Shown: positions 1-7,709 of the stretch, one piece after another
Position numbering within the stretch: the stretch's first letter is position 1
Layout of the letters: each line of letters starts with the position of its first letter
DNA from: an uncultured Lachnospiraceae bacterium
GTDB lineage: Bacteria; Bacillota_A; Clostridia; Lachnospirales; Lachnospiraceae
DNA length: 23,762 nucleotides
Assembly (NCBI GenBank): GCA_900555005.1
Contig: USJM01000004.1
Span: forward strand, 1-23,762
Direction of reading: 5' to 3'
Notes under the pieces: generated by a model
What the model was told of the DNA's origin: nothing
The model's input: only the letters and a program-made list of their open reading frames with translations
Database searches by the model: none
Position numbers and translations under genes: made by a program

Positions 1-45
1 TTGCATTGATCGCAGCGGCGGTATCCTGATGTGGAGGATAAGGCA

Positions 46-468
46 ATGAATGAAGTTTATGACAGGAATAAAGAGATACGAGAAGCAATCCGGGCCGGAG
101 AACGTGCGCTGGACAGCCTGAAGGAAGCGGATCGGCAGCTGAGCAGTGCCGGAACCTGGGGATTGATTGATATTTTCGGCGGCAACACATTCTCCGGTCT
201 GATGAAGCATATGAGGGTAAACAACGCCAGCCGTTACGTGGATGACGCGAGACGAGATATGGCGGCGTTTCGGGATGAGCTTGGTGACATTCGCGATCTT
301 GAAAATTTGAATGTAGACATTGACGGGTTCCTCACCTTTGCAGATTTCTTCTTTGATGGATTTGTGGCAGACATCTTCGTTCAGTCAAAGATCCGAAAGG
401 GACAACAGCAGGTGAGAGAGGCAATCCGGAGAGTGGAAGATATACTGTCTTCTTTGCGTAAATACTAA
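46..468 (+). CDS. Hypothetical small helical protein
   Basis: This encodes a protein of about 140 residues that I cannot assign to a named family, although it resembles uncharacterised Bacillota proteins I have seen. It is highly charged and looks mostly helical. Residues 1-40 and the last 30 are Lys/Arg/Glu-rich and coiled-coil-like. The middle carries a short hydrophobic stretch (GLIDIFGG) and an aromatic patch (FADFFFDGFVADIF). There is no signal peptide. An in-frame GTG lies at 31, but GGAGG at 33-37 sits eight bases before the ATG at 46, so I chose the ATG. The gene ends with TAA and has no obvious operon partner: the next 600 bases hold only decayed or tiny ORFs. The start and the reality of the gene are well supported; the function is unknown. 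Confidence 0.75.
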   Translation: MNEVYDRNKEIREAIRAGERALDSLKEADRQLSSAGTWGLIDIFGGNTFSGLMKHMRVNNASRYVDDARRDMAAFRDELGDIRDLENLNVDIDGFLTFADFFFDGFVADIFVQSKIRKGQQQVREAIRRVEDILSSLRKY

Positions 469-504
469 ATAGATTCGTAAACCTATTTAGAGAGCAATGA
501 ACCT

Positions 505-854
505 GTGCATAAGGAGAAGTTTGAAGGTATACTTTCTGAAATGAAGGAGGCAGGAGAATTCAAGCGCATCAAATACCGCCTCGGTTATTGTAATTATTGC
601 TTTGAACTTTGGATGGTACTCCACAAGCGGGCATGTAATGGACCGCTCAGTCATAGAAGCCAGTATCTGGGGCCGATCAACCAGGCGTTTGGAGAGCATT
701 TTGAGAACCTGGATCAGTACAAACATGAGAATGATTTTAGAGATGTCTTTCCGGTATCACGGTCGAAGATGTGAAAAATGCGGTAAAACGCGCAGACATA
801 ATAACTGAGGATAACAGCAAGAACGGAAATAAGCTTATAGAATACAAAGGATGA
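505..854 (+). pseudogene. Decayed or frameshifted ORF of unknown function
   Basis: Two coding-like stretches join if one base is restored. The first (505-about 750) encodes a Cys- and aromatic-rich piece with the segments KYRLGYCNYCFELW and NQAFGEHFENLDQYKHEND. The second (about 752-854, another frame) encodes GITVEDVKNAVKRADIITED and ends LIEYKG-stop. The junction fits loss of one C near 754 (CCC to CC). The start is uncertain: GTG at 505 has a poor ribosome binding site, and 541 is another possible ATG. I recognise no family. It may be a frameshifted gene, a remnant, or chance coding. The reconstructed product would be about 116 residues. Confidence 0.3.
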
Positions 855-954
855 TCGAGTAGTAACGGGCTTTGTGCGGCGGTATATACCTGATTTTTTG
901 TGCCCCACTACGGGTTAACTACTGAAGCGGGGAGGAAAAATCGGAGGTGTGATC

Positions 955-1020
955 ATGAATAATATTGAAATAAGGACGCTTTTAAGGACACGTTATTTCA
1001 GAAAATTGCTTGATTTCTGA
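955..1020 (+). CDS. Possible 21-residue ORF (gene-start remnant)
   Basis: An ATG at 955 lies seven bases after a perfect GGAGG (943-947) and opens a 21-codon ORF (MNNIEIRTLLRTRYFRKLLDF) that stops inside the palindrome upstream of the Fic gene. The ribosome binding site is better than that of many real genes nearby. It may be the 5' stub of a gene displaced when the Fic cassette arrived, a leader peptide for the Fic gene, or chance. Between 855 and 940 I see no other feature. Confidence 0.22.
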   Translation: MNNIEIRTLLRTRYFRKLLDF

Positions 1021-1052
1021 AATAATAGGCCTATAATTAAGTCGCTATTTCA
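966..1052 (+). promoter_or_regulatory. Fic promoter with array of inverted TGAAATAA half-sites
   Basis: A perfect 12-bp inverted repeat, TTATTTCAGAAA (993-1004) and TTTCTGAAATAA (1014-1025) with a 9-base spacer, lies upstream of the Fic gene. The half-site TGAAATAA occurs at 966-973 (+), 993-1000 (-) and 1018-1025 (+), and as TATTTCA at 1046-1052 (-), so four copies alternate in orientation every 25-28 bases. A promoter overlaps them: TTGATT at 1010-1015, 16-bp spacer, perfect TATAAT at 1032-1037. A repressor bound here would cover the -35 and flank the start site. The C-terminal winged helix of the Fic protein itself is an obvious candidate ligand (inference). Confidence 0.6.
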
Positions 1053-1073
1053 AAATAACAAGGAGAATAACAG

Positions 1074-2210
1074 ATGAACCGTGCAGGAGCATACGTAAAT
1101 AATATAACAGGTAATGCGACATACCAATCCTTTCGGCCTGCTCCTTTGCCGCCTGAGTCATTGGAACTAAACAGCGATTCTGTACAGCTTCTGATCGAGG
1201 CCAATCGGGAGTTGGCAAAACTGAATACTGCCGCCAGTCTGATTCCAAGCACAGACCTGTTTGTGTCTATGTACGTGCGTAAAGAAGCACTCATGACATC
1301 CCAAATTGAGGGGACACAATGCACTTTGGATGATATTCTGGATCCCGATATGGATACCAACGTAAATCTGGATGTTGGTGATGTAGTCAATTATGTAAAT
1401 GCTGCACAATATGCTATTATTCGCATGCAAGAACTGCCGCTGTGCAATCGTTTGCTTCGGGAAACGCATGCAATATTAATGGCCGGCGTTCGCGGCCAGG
1501 AAAAGAATCCCGGTGAGTTCCGCCGCTCGCAAAAATGGATCGGTCCAGCAGGCTGTACATTGAAAGATGCCCGTTACATTCCTCCAAATGTAGAGGATAT
1601 GAACGAGGCCATGTCCGCCCTGGAAAAGTATATGAACGAAGATAAGCGGTATGACGCGCTGGTACGGGTGGCATTAATCCATTACCAGTTTGAAACCATT
1701 CATCCCTTCCTTGACGGCAATGGGCGTATCGGGAGATTACTGATCCTGCTGTACCTGATGGAACAGCAATTACTGCGTAAGCCAGTGATCTATGTGTCTT
1801 ATTTTCTGAAAAAGAACCAGGTGGAATACTATGACCGTATTGCGGAAGTACGTCGAAGCGGAAACTATGAGCAATGGGTTCATTTTTTCCTGGAGGCAGT
1901 CCGCGCAGCGGCGGTGGATGCGATGGATTCGATTCAAAAGCTGTCGAAACTTCATGACCGAAATTTGGCAATCCTGCCGCCATCCAAACGCAAAATAGAT
2001 CATGTGCACAGGCTGTTTGACTATCTGGAGCAGCATCCGATCATTGACATTAAAAAGACGGCGCAGGCATTAGATGTCAGCTACAATACCGCAGCTTCTG
2101 CCGTTCAAAAGCTGGTTGATCTGGATATCCTTCACGAAACTACAAATGCGGCCAGAAATCGGATATTCGCGTATCAGGAATATTTGGATGTGCTACGCAA
2201 GGACACATGA
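1074..2210 (+). CDS. Fic family protein (Fic_N, Fic domain, C-terminal winged helix)
   Basis: A 378-residue Fic enzyme, a family that usually transfers AMP from ATP to a hydroxyl side chain of a target protein. The active-site motif HPFLDGNGRIGR is at residues 210-221, with catalytic His210, metal-binding Asp214 and the phosphate-binding Arg. An N-terminal inhibitory helix carries T75-x3-E79-G80, matching the (S/T)xxxE(G/N) motif, so this is the self-inhibited class. Residues about 20-85 match the Fic_N region. Residues about 305-370 look like a winged helix-turn-helix (DIKKTAQALDVSYNTAASAV), suggesting DNA binding and autoregulation. The ATG follows AGGAGA by seven bases. The stop overlaps by four bases the ATG of a truncated phosphatase copy, which looks like a rearrangement junction rather than a designed operon. 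Targets cannot be told from sequence. Confidence 0.93.
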   Translation: MNRAGAYVNNITGNATYQSFRPAPLPPESLELNSDSVQLLIEANRELAKLNTAASLIPSTDLFVSMYVRKEALMTSQIEGTQCTLDDILDPDMDTNVNLDVGDVVNYVNAAQYAIIRMQELPLCNRLLRETHAILMAGVRGQEKNPGEFRRSQKWIGPAGCTLKDARYIPPNVEDMNEAMSALEKYMNEDKRYDALVRVALIHYQFETIHPFLDGNGRIGRLLILLYLMEQQLLRKPVIYVSYFLKKNQVEYYDRIAEVRRSGNYEQWVHFFLEAVRAAAVDAMDSIQKLSKLHDRNLAILPPSKRKIDHVHRLFDYLEQHPIIDIKKTAQALDVSYNTAASAVQKLVDLDILHETTNAARNRIFAYQEYLDVLRKDT

Positions 2211-2551
2211 GATGCTATCCTCCGATGAAGGCTGCGCTTGAGCGTGCACACATTCCGATCGGCGCACACAGAGCCAGGCAGCTGCGAAAGGAAGATTATA
2301 GTCTCTATGATCTCTTCATTGGCATGGATGAGGAAAACGAGTACTATATGAGACAAATCCTGGGGGAAGATCCGGACAGCAAGATTCATTATCTGATGGA
2401 ATATACGGACAGTCCTGAGGAGATCATCGAGGATCCATGGTATACCAGAAAATTTGATCACTGCACAGATCAACTGAAGCGCGGCTGCCAGGGGCTATTG
2501 GCGCACTTGGTTATTCAAATTTCCAACAGCAAAAGTGGGCCAGTACACTGA
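2207..2551 (+). pseudogene. 5'-truncated low molecular weight protein tyrosine phosphatase
   Basis: Codons from about 2216 to 2509 align without gaps to residues 52-149 of the intact LMW phosphatase at 14094-14558, with about 65 of 98 residues identical by hand count. The general-acid loop DPWYT is kept. The N-terminal half is missing, including the CX5RS nucleophile loop, so the product cannot be an active phosphatase. The break lies at about 2213, directly after the Fic stop codon. The C-terminus also diverges into an unrelated tail (VIQISNSKSGPVH). The ATG used here overlaps the Fic stop and probably arose by the fusion. It may be translated by coupling, but I call it a remnant. Confidence 0.85.
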
Positions 2552-2568
2552 AATATCAATCTTTTCAG

Positions 2569-2859
2569 CTATGCATCCAACTCCGTATAGAAAGTTGGAG
2601 GTGTCGCTTTATCGGACATCGCCTGGATCTGCGGGAAGATATCGGTAAAATGAGGCGTCCTGTTATGTATATCAAAGGCTTTCTGATCTCTCCAAACCTC
2701 CACGAACGTAAAAAGGCAGGGATCATCTAGACTTACATTGATGGAATAGGAGAGATTTCCTTCTTCGGCGCGGGACTTCATAATCAGTTCCTTTGCCAGG
2801 GCAGTGAACTTTTCCAGCTGATCTTTTTTGATATGATTGGAAGCTATAAGTTTTAACAT
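2569..2859 (-). CDS. Antibiotic biosynthesis monooxygenase (ABM) domain protein
   Basis: A 96-residue single-domain ABM protein of the YgiN-like putative quinol monooxygenase type, a small dimeric ferredoxin-like fold. Visible family features are the start MLKLIASNHIKK, the helix LEKFTALAKELI, the EEGNLSYSI strand, FTFVEVWRDQKAFDIHN, and the HFTDIFP helix. I chose the ATG at 2859, giving the usual ABM N-terminus; an in-frame ATG at 2865 would overlap the upstream stop codon. The gene sits directly downstream of the MBL-fold remnant and was probably co-transcribed with it and the MoaF-like gene from a promoter near 3760. Cytoplasmic; substrate unknown. Confidence 0.85.
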   Translation of the reverse strand: MLKLIASNHIKKDQLEKFTALAKELIMKSRAEEGNLSYSINVSLDDPCLFTFVEVWRDQKAFDIHNRTPHFTDIFPQIQAMSDKATPPTFYTELDA

Positions 2860-2861
2860 AA

Positions 2862-3314
2862 TCATCCCCACTGAATTTCTCCAAGGAGAACCTTGGCTCC
2901 AAGATCGATAACTCCGGTGTTGATGTAATCCGGATAGGCTGTTTTCAGAGAAGCAGCAAGCTCCTCTGATCTGGAGGATGCCTTTGTGAACTCAATAGCT
3001 TTCTGTAAATATTCCTTCGTAGCAGAAAGCGCCTTTTTGTCAAAGGAAGCATTCAGATCAGCATGGCTTGGGATTACAATTTCCGGATTCAGAGCTTCGA
3101 GAGAAGTCAGCCTGTCGATCCATGCCTGCAGCTTCTCTTCGGATCCTGTGTCTGCAAGGGAAATATGCAGCTCATTGAAAATATCAATACCGCCGATCAG
3201 AAGTTTATCATTCTTTTCAAACAGGTTGATACGATTCTTGTCGTCTCCGACGAACTCGAACTCTGTGCCGAACACATGAATCTAAAAATTCTCTGTGGAT
3301 AATGATTTTCTCAT
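2862..3314 (-). pseudogene. MBL-fold metallo-hydrolase, C-terminal remnant
   Basis: The translated part (from about 3275 down) matches the C-terminal half of Vmh-type MBL-fold hydrolases: LLIGGIDIFNELHISLADT, the helix with LQAWIDRL, then ALNPEIVIPSHAD supplying a late metal-ligand His, and a helical tail. The N-terminal 100 or more residues with HxHxDH are absent, so it cannot be a working hydrolase. A start-like ATG with a GAAAGGA site lies at 3314 and reads MRKSLSTENF, then an in-frame TAG, then directly into the fragment. That looks like the original gene start fused to its 3' half by an internal deletion. It partly overlaps the start region of the ABM gene. Confidence 0.75.
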
Positions 3315-3344
3315 TGATTTGTTCCTTTCGCCTGTCATCAGACA

Positions 3345-3684
3345 TCAGTCCATGATTTTCAGTGTGCCTTTGTGAAGAAGTTCAGCCCTTTTACCGCGCG
3401 CATTCTCATCCGGCCAGGTCATAAAGGCATAAACCCTGCCATTTGCAAAATCTGCAATCTGGGATACTACAAGACCGGACTCCTCAATCCAGTTGACCAT
3501 GTATTTTCCATCGCCGAGGTCATAAGAAGTATACGGCTCGTCCTCATGTGCCGGAGCGCCCTCGGCGATCTTTGAGAGTGCGTCCCAATGCAGTATTCTA
3601 ACTGAGATAGGTAATTACAAAGTGGTAGCCTGTCTCATAATCTACATCGACCTTTTTCCCCTTAGTAAATTCATAAATAGACAT
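3345..3684 (-). pseudogene. MoaF-like protein, frameshifted
   Basis: From ATG 3684, preceded by AAGGAGA, the minus strand reads MSIYEFTKGKKVDVDYETGY then HFVITYLS and hits TAG. In another frame it continues WDALSKIAEGAPAHEDEP, DLGDGKYMVNWIEESGLVVS, QIADFANGRVYAFMTWPDEN and ends TLKIMD-stop at 3345. The joined product of about 113 residues resembles MoaF-like lipocalin-type proteins, in which a WxE...VxxxxDF...VYAFxxxP core is usual. The frame change lies between about 3597 and 3620 and is net +1 (or -2). No single frame spans it, so automated ORF calling would miss it. It heads the MBL-ABM remnant group. Confidence 0.65.
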
Positions 3685-3740
3685 CTTTGTTTTCTCCTTT
3701 GTTGATGTTAAAAAACTGAAATACTAATAAAAGTAGAACC

Positions 3741-3757
3741 AGTATTAAACTAATACT
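3741..3757. promoter_or_regulatory. Operator-like palindrome upstream of the MoaF-like gene
   Basis: A perfect inverted repeat AGTATTA-AAC-TAATACT lies in an AT-rich stretch about 60 bases upstream of the MoaF-like start. Partial copies are nearby (ATACTAAT at 3721-3728; TACTATA further on). On the minus strand several TATAGT-like -10 candidates lie between 3755 and 3775. The arrangement suits a dimeric repressor controlling the minus-strand group. Between 3790 and 4000 I see only a small CAGGT-C-ACCTG dyad and the hydrogenase leader. Confidence 0.5.
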
Positions 3758-4019
3758 ATACTTACTATATAGCATTTACAGAAATTGAAAAGTACGATTT
3801 TTTTGGCGACCAGGTCACCTGAAAATTACCGCCTGGGGAAAAATCGGTCTCTTATATTTGAAAAAGTCTGGTCGGTGTAATTTTTATGGCGGGGAAACAC
3901 AGGCAGAAGTATAATGGTTGCAGGATCGATCTTTCCTGCAGCCATTTTCGGATGAGCTGATCCGGAAGGATGACAGAACAAGAAAAGGCGTAAGTTTCAA
4001 TAAAAGAAGGAGGCGCGCA

Positions 4020-5654
4020 GTGGGAAAACATTTATCAGAGAGCATCCGTGTTCCAATTGAGGCAGACAATCCTGCCATCCGCCGCATAGAAAATCTCTGT
4101 ATTAAGTGTGGTCAGTGCAGAGACATCTGCCGGGATTATATCAGCGTGCTCGGCTATTATGACCTGTCAAAGACCAACGACACTGCCGTCTGTATCCATT
4201 GCGGCCAGTGCGCGAATGTCTGTCCGGTCAGCTCGATAACAGAGAAACCGGAGATGGACGCCGTAATAGCCGCAGCAAAGGATCCGGATAAGGTTCTTAT
4301 CGTCAGTACATCACCATCCGTCAGGGTTTCCCTGGGCGAAGCTTTCGGAATGCAAAGAGGAAGCTTTGTCGAAGGAAAGATGATAGCACTCCTCCGGAAA
4401 CTGGGCGCAGATTATGTGCTCGACACAAATTTCGCGGCAGATATGACGATTGTGGAGGAAGCCAGCGAACTTGTGGAGAGGCTTACAACGCACGATAAGC
4501 CACTTCCCCAGTTCACATCCTGCTGTCCGGCCTGGGTGAAGTTTGCCGAGATCTATTACCCCGAGCTTTTGCCGAATATTTCGTCCGCAAAGAGCCCTAT
4601 AGGGATGCAGGGTCCTACGATCAAGACCTATTTTGCAAAGAAAATGGGGATAGATCCAAAGAAAATCGTAAATGTGGCGCTGACGCCCTGTACCGCTAAG
4701 AAATTCGAGATCCGCCGCAGAGAAATGAATGCTTCCGCCAGGTATTTGGATCTTCCCGGTCTCAGAGATATGGATCATGTCATCACAACGCGTGAGCTCG
4801 CAGACTGGGCGAAAAAGGCTGGCATTGATTTTTCATCGCTGGAGGATTCAAAATTCGACAAGCTGATGGGAGAGGCCTCCGGCGCAGGCGTAATCTTCGG
4901 CAACACAGGCGGCGTCATGGAGGCTGCCGTCCGCACTGCCTACGAATTTGTCACACATGAACCTGCTCCAAAGGAACTGTACACACTCGAGCCCGTCCGC
5001 GGCATGCAGGAAATCCGTGAAGCGGTCGTAGAAATCGGAACACTGTGCCTTCAGCTGGCCGTGATCTATGGCACATCGAATGTCCGCAGATTCCTTTCCA
5101 TGGCGAAGGAATCCGGAAAACATTATGATTTTATTGAGGTCATGACCTGTCCGGGAGGATGCATTGGCGGCGGAGGACAGCCGAAAGCCGATGTGGAAGA
5201 GCGCAGAACTATGGTGGATTCCCGTATTGAAGGTCTTTACAAGCGGGATGCGCAGATGAAGCTGCGAAAGAGTCATGAGAATCCAGAGCTGAAGCAGCTG
5301 TACGAAGAGTTTTACAGAAAGCCTCTCTCGCCGATCGCTGAAGAAATGCTCCATACATCCTACACGGACAGGAGTGGGCTGCTCGGTGAAGATGCCGGAA
5401 AATATAAGACATTACGGACATTTGCCGTAGATGGAGCAGAAGCGAAAAACGGTGCAGCAGCTTTTTTCGGAGAAGAAATAGGCAAAAATGCAAGGTCAGA
5501 AGGCACCGGCGATTATGAGGAAGTGACAACGCCCGGATCTGCAACACGAAAATGGAAATGTCGTGTCTGCGGTTATATCTATGAAGGAGACAATCCGCCG
5601 GCTGAGTGTCCGATCTGTCACAAGGACAGCTCCTACTTCGATGAGATCGAATGA
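4020..5654 (+). CDS. hydA: [FeFe] hydrogenase, group A, with C-terminal rubredoxin domain
   Basis: A 544-residue cytoplasmic iron-only hydrogenase that interconverts protons plus electrons with H2. Two [4Fe-4S] ferredoxin motifs come first (C27, C30, C33, C37 and C58, C61, C64, C68). The H-cluster signatures follow in order: L1 TSCCPAW at 166-172 (C168 proton relay, C169 ligand), L2 TPCTAKKFE at 222-230, and L3 TCPGGCIGGGGQP from 376. After a linker, residues 511-544 form a rubredoxin-like module with C514-x2-C517-G and C530-P-x-C533. The reading frame is open from 3918, but AAGGAGG at 4007-4013 points to the GTG at 4020, and the resulting N-terminus suits the family. Active enzyme needs HydE, HydF and HydG, which are not in this window. 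No partner subunits are adjacent, so a monomeric or ferredoxin-linked enzyme is likely; the rubredoxin may be an extra electron port. Confidence 0.95.
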   Translation: MGKHLSESIRVPIEADNPAIRRIENLCIKCGQCRDICRDYISVLGYYDLSKTNDTAVCIHCGQCANVCPVSSITEKPEMDAVIAAAKDPDKVLIVSTSPSVRVSLGEAFGMQRGSFVEGKMIALLRKLGADYVLDTNFAADMTIVEEASELVERLTTHDKPLPQFTSCCPAWVKFAEIYYPELLPNISSAKSPIGMQGPTIKTYFAKKMGIDPKKIVNVALTPCTAKKFEIRRREMNASARYLDLPGLRDMDHVITTRELADWAKKAGIDFSSLEDSKFDKLMGEASGAGVIFGNTGGVMEAAVRTAYEFVTHEPAPKELYTLEPVRGMQEIREAVVEIGTLCLQLAVIYGTSNVRRFLSMAKESGKHYDFIEVMTCPGGCIGGGGQPKADVEERRTMVDSRIEGLYKRDAQMKLRKSHENPELKQLYEEFYRKPLSPIAEEMLHTSYTDRSGLLGEDAGKYKTLRTFAVDGAEAKNGAAAFFGEEIGKNARSEGTGDYEEVTTPGSATRKWKCRVCGYIYEGDNPPAECPICHKDSSYFDEIE

Positions 5655-5658
5655 CACC

Positions 5659-5692
5659 GTGACCGGCGCGCAGTCACCAGCGCGCCGGTCAC
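5659..5692. repeat. Strong 12-bp hairpin between hydrogenase and alkylation repair gene
   Basis: GTGACCGGCGCG (5659-5670) and CGCGCCGGTCAC (5681-5692) are perfect inverted arms around a 10-base loop, starting five bases after the hydrogenase stop. No T-run follows (AATGTGGTG), so this is not a standard intrinsic terminator. It may stabilise or end the hydrogenase message, or separate expression of the next gene, whose start is 18 bases further on. Confidence 0.7.
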
Positions 5693-5709
5693 AATGTGGT
5701 GAATCAACA

Positions 5710-6348
5710 ATGAGGATGACAAAAGAAATGGTACAGGCAGATTTGGATGCCCTGCCTGAATCTTACAGAACAAAAGATGTGGATGCCCTGATCAGGCGAT
5801 ATGTAAAGAATAACGCCGATGTATCTGCCCTGCGTGGGTATGTGCTGACCGAGCAGCAGTTTCATCGCATCTATTTCTATGTGACACTGGATCAGATCGG
5901 AAGCGTGAATGATCTGATGTCATTTATCGATCACAACCTGTTGTTTGATGACTGGTGGCATACTGACGAACTGATTAAATATGTTGCGGACCTGGATTTT
6001 AAAACAGCCCTATCCTATGTGGGAAAATATGTGCTTTCAGACCATCCGTTTATCCGCAGATGGGGATATGTCATGTTGATCAGCAAACTGGGCAGAGGGC
6101 ACGCGGAAAATCTTCTGCCGCTTATGAAGGATGATGATCATTATTACGTGCAGATGGGAGAGGCCTGGCTGATCGCGGAACTCGCCGTGGATGAACCGGA
6201 CAAGATCTACCGGTGGATGGCGAACGATGGAATGAAATATAACATCAACGGAAAGGCCATTCAGAAGATCTGTGATTCTTATCGGATTTCTGATGAATGG
6301 AAAGAGCACTTCAAAGGACTTCGCAAGGCACTCAGGACACGAAAGTAA
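5710..6348 (+). CDS. DNA alkylation repair protein (AlkD-like, HEAT repeats)
   Basis: About 212 residues, helical throughout, matching the AlkD-type DNA alkylation repair family, whose glycosylases remove alkylated bases such as 3-methyladenine and 7-methylguanine using stacked HEAT-like repeats. Visible family features are DDWWHTDELIKYVADLDF, the helix start SDHPFIRRWGYVMLI and the DDDHYYVQMGEAWLIAELAV repeat. The residues WxxD/E and Arg in the DWW and RRWG helices are those typically lining the DNA-facing groove. The open frame extends back to 5563 inside the hydrogenase gene, but ATG 5710 (or 5716) gives the normal N-terminus; the ribosome binding site is weak. It follows the hydrogenase in the same direction, separated by the hairpin. 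Confidence 0.88.
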   Translation: MRMTKEMVQADLDALPESYRTKDVDALIRRYVKNNADVSALRGYVLTEQQFHRIYFYVTLDQIGSVNDLMSFIDHNLLFDDWWHTDELIKYVADLDFKTALSYVGKYVLSDHPFIRRWGYVMLISKLGRGHAENLLPLMKDDDHYYVQMGEAWLIAELAVDEPDKIYRWMANDGMKYNINGKAIQKICDSYRISDEWKEHFKGLRKALRTRK

Positions 6349-6392
6349 TTTTGCATTTTTGAGGTAGAACGCAGAACTGAGCAGGGAGTATT

Positions 6393-6955
6393 ATGAGGGA
6401 TCATCTGGAAAGATTTAAAGAGGCACATCAAAGAGACTATGCAACTGCACTTGCAGAAATCCGCTCCGGCAGAAAGAAAAGCCACTGGATGTGGTACATC
6501 TTTCCGCAGATCCATGATCTGGGCTTCAGCAGCATATCGCAGTTTTATGCCATTAAAACCTGCGGGAGGCACTTGAATATCTTAATGACAGCATCCTGGG
6601 CACTCATTTGGAAGAGATCAGCACAGCCCTCCTTGCATTGAAAACGGATGATCCCCATGAAGTCTTTGGCAGTCCGGATGATATGAAGCTTTGCTCCTGC
6701 ATGACACTGTTCGAAAAAGCGGATCCGGGAAAAGAAATATTTTCAAAAGTACTGGATAAGTTCTATCATGGGAGGCGAGATACAAGGACCTTGGAGATTC
6801 TTCGAAGCGAGGCCCGGGAAGCACTCAGCGACAGGAAGATCTACGACACGCCAATTGGTCCTGTGTGCATGTCAAAAACAGCAATAACAAAATATTCCCC
6901 CTTACAGCAGCATCCCCGGCATTACTGTCGGGGATGTTCTTTTAATGAGCGATAA
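6393..6955 (+). pseudogene. DUF1810 family protein, frameshifted
   Basis: The first part (6393-about 6556) reads LERFKEAHQRDYATALAEI, GRKKSHWMWYIFPQ and SQFYAIK, the conserved core of DUF1810, a small cytosolic family of unknown role. The frame then breaks. In the next frame the protein resumes NLREALEYLNDSILGTHLEE, VFGSPDDMKLCSCMTLFEKA and KVLDKFYHGRRDTRTLEIL, the rest of the domain. Restoring one A in the AAAA run at 6555-6558 joins the halves. The second frame stays open past the expected end and through the terminator hairpin at 6911, so the natural stop is probably also lost, or was the TAA near 6885 in the third frame. ATG 6393 has GGGAG five bases upstream. Confidence 0.8.
6911..6943 (+). 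terminator. Intrinsic terminator after the DUF1810 gene
   Basis: CATCCCCG (6911-6918) and CGGGGATG (6929-6936) form a perfect 8-bp GC-rich stem with a 10-base loop, followed by TTCTTTT. It ends the rightward hydrogenase-alkylation repair-DUF1810 run. The following 125 bases, up to the nitroreductase stop, hold no gene that I can support. Confidence 0.8.
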
Positions 6956-7068
6956 GCCCTCAGGTATATTTCATGCCAGCAATGCGCATCTGAGAGCAAC
7001 GGACAATCAAGTGGGGCGTTTTCTACACTGCTCAAATTTACTTTATATCAGTATATTAACTCTTGCGG

Positions 7069-7581
7069 TCAAATATAGGACACCGTCTCTGCCAAAGACT
7101 TTCTTGATGAATGATTCGGAAGAGGCTTAACTCCCTCCGCTGCATGACCGAGATCCATAATCATCAGAATTTCTTCATCCTCCGGCAGGTGCAAAGCGGC
7201 GGCAAGCGCATCCGGATCAAAGGAATTCACCCAACAACTGTCAACACCCTGATTGGCAGCCGCCAGCAGCATGTGTGTCGCCACAATAGTCGCGTCCTCG
7301 ATACCGGAATCCCTCTTTCCGCCCGGATAAGTAAAGACATTGTTCTTATGGAATGCAACAACCAGGCACACGGGTGCGCCATAGCGGCAGGGTGTTGCTT
7401 CATCAATCTTCGCAATTCCTTTCTTCGACTGAACAACATAAATATGCTGCTCCTGCAGATTCTTGGCGGTCGGCGCCATTCGCCCTGCCTCTAAGATTGC
7501 CTGAAGTGCTTCTTCATCCACCTTTGTATCGCTGTATTTTTTGCAGGAATAGCGATTCTGAATCAGTTCTGAAAATTCCAT
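7069..7581 (-). CDS. Nitroreductase family protein
   Basis: A 170-residue FMN-dependent nitroreductase-type protein. The start ELIQNRYSCKKYSDTKVDEE includes the conserved Arg-Tyr/Ser stretch that contacts FMN phosphate. APTAKNLQE, the ATHMLLAAANQGVDSCWVNS helix and the closing LPEDEEILMIMDLGHAAEG are all typical. Members reduce nitro groups, quinones or enones with NAD(P)H. The open frame runs back to 7683, but GGAGG seven bases before ATG 7581 fixes the start. An extended -10 (TGC-TATAAT on the minus strand, 7670-7678) marks its promoter. It is divergent from the AAA_14 ATPase gene and shares the repeat-rich intergenic region with it. Cytoplasmic; substrate unknown. Confidence 0.9.
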   Translation of the reverse strand: MEFSELIQNRYSCKKYSDTKVDEEALQAILEAGRMAPTAKNLQEQHIYVVQSKKGIAKIDEATPCRYGAPVCLVVAFHKNNVFTYPGGKRDSGIEDATIVATHMLLAAANQGVDSCWVNSFDPDALAAALHLPEDEEILMIMDLGHAAEGVKPLPNHSSRKSLAETVSYI

Positions 7582-7709
7582 ATCCTGGCCTCCTGAAAAA
7601 TAGTCGCAACGTTCATCAACGTAAGTCTGCAGTAATGATGAGTATTGCTTAACTGGAATATCTGGCTTTATTATAGCATTCATAAACCTTCAAGTTGGTA
7701 TTACATATT

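Noticed and set aside
471..500. The AAATAG/CTATTT inverted repeat after the first gene as a terminator.
   Set aside because: The stem is only six AT-rich pairs and lacks a T-run.
1417..1983. A 188-codon minus-strand ORF opposite the Fic gene, and similar long antisense ORFs opposite the beta-mannosidase and the alcohol dehydrogenase.
   Set aside because: They are antisense shadows of genes with clear family motifs, and lack ribosome binding sites and recognisable domains.
3785..3920. A promoter for the hydrogenase gene (TTGAAA at 3858 and weak -10 candidates) and a CAGGT-C-ACCTG dyad.
   Set aside because: The -10 match is too poor and the dyad too short to support a firm call.
6944..7062. 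A minus-strand reading of about 40 codons (NAPLDCPLLSDAHCWHEIYL) downstream of the nitroreductase.
   Set aside because: It has no ribosome binding site, runs into the terminator hairpin and matches no family I recognise. A decayed remnant cannot be excluded.
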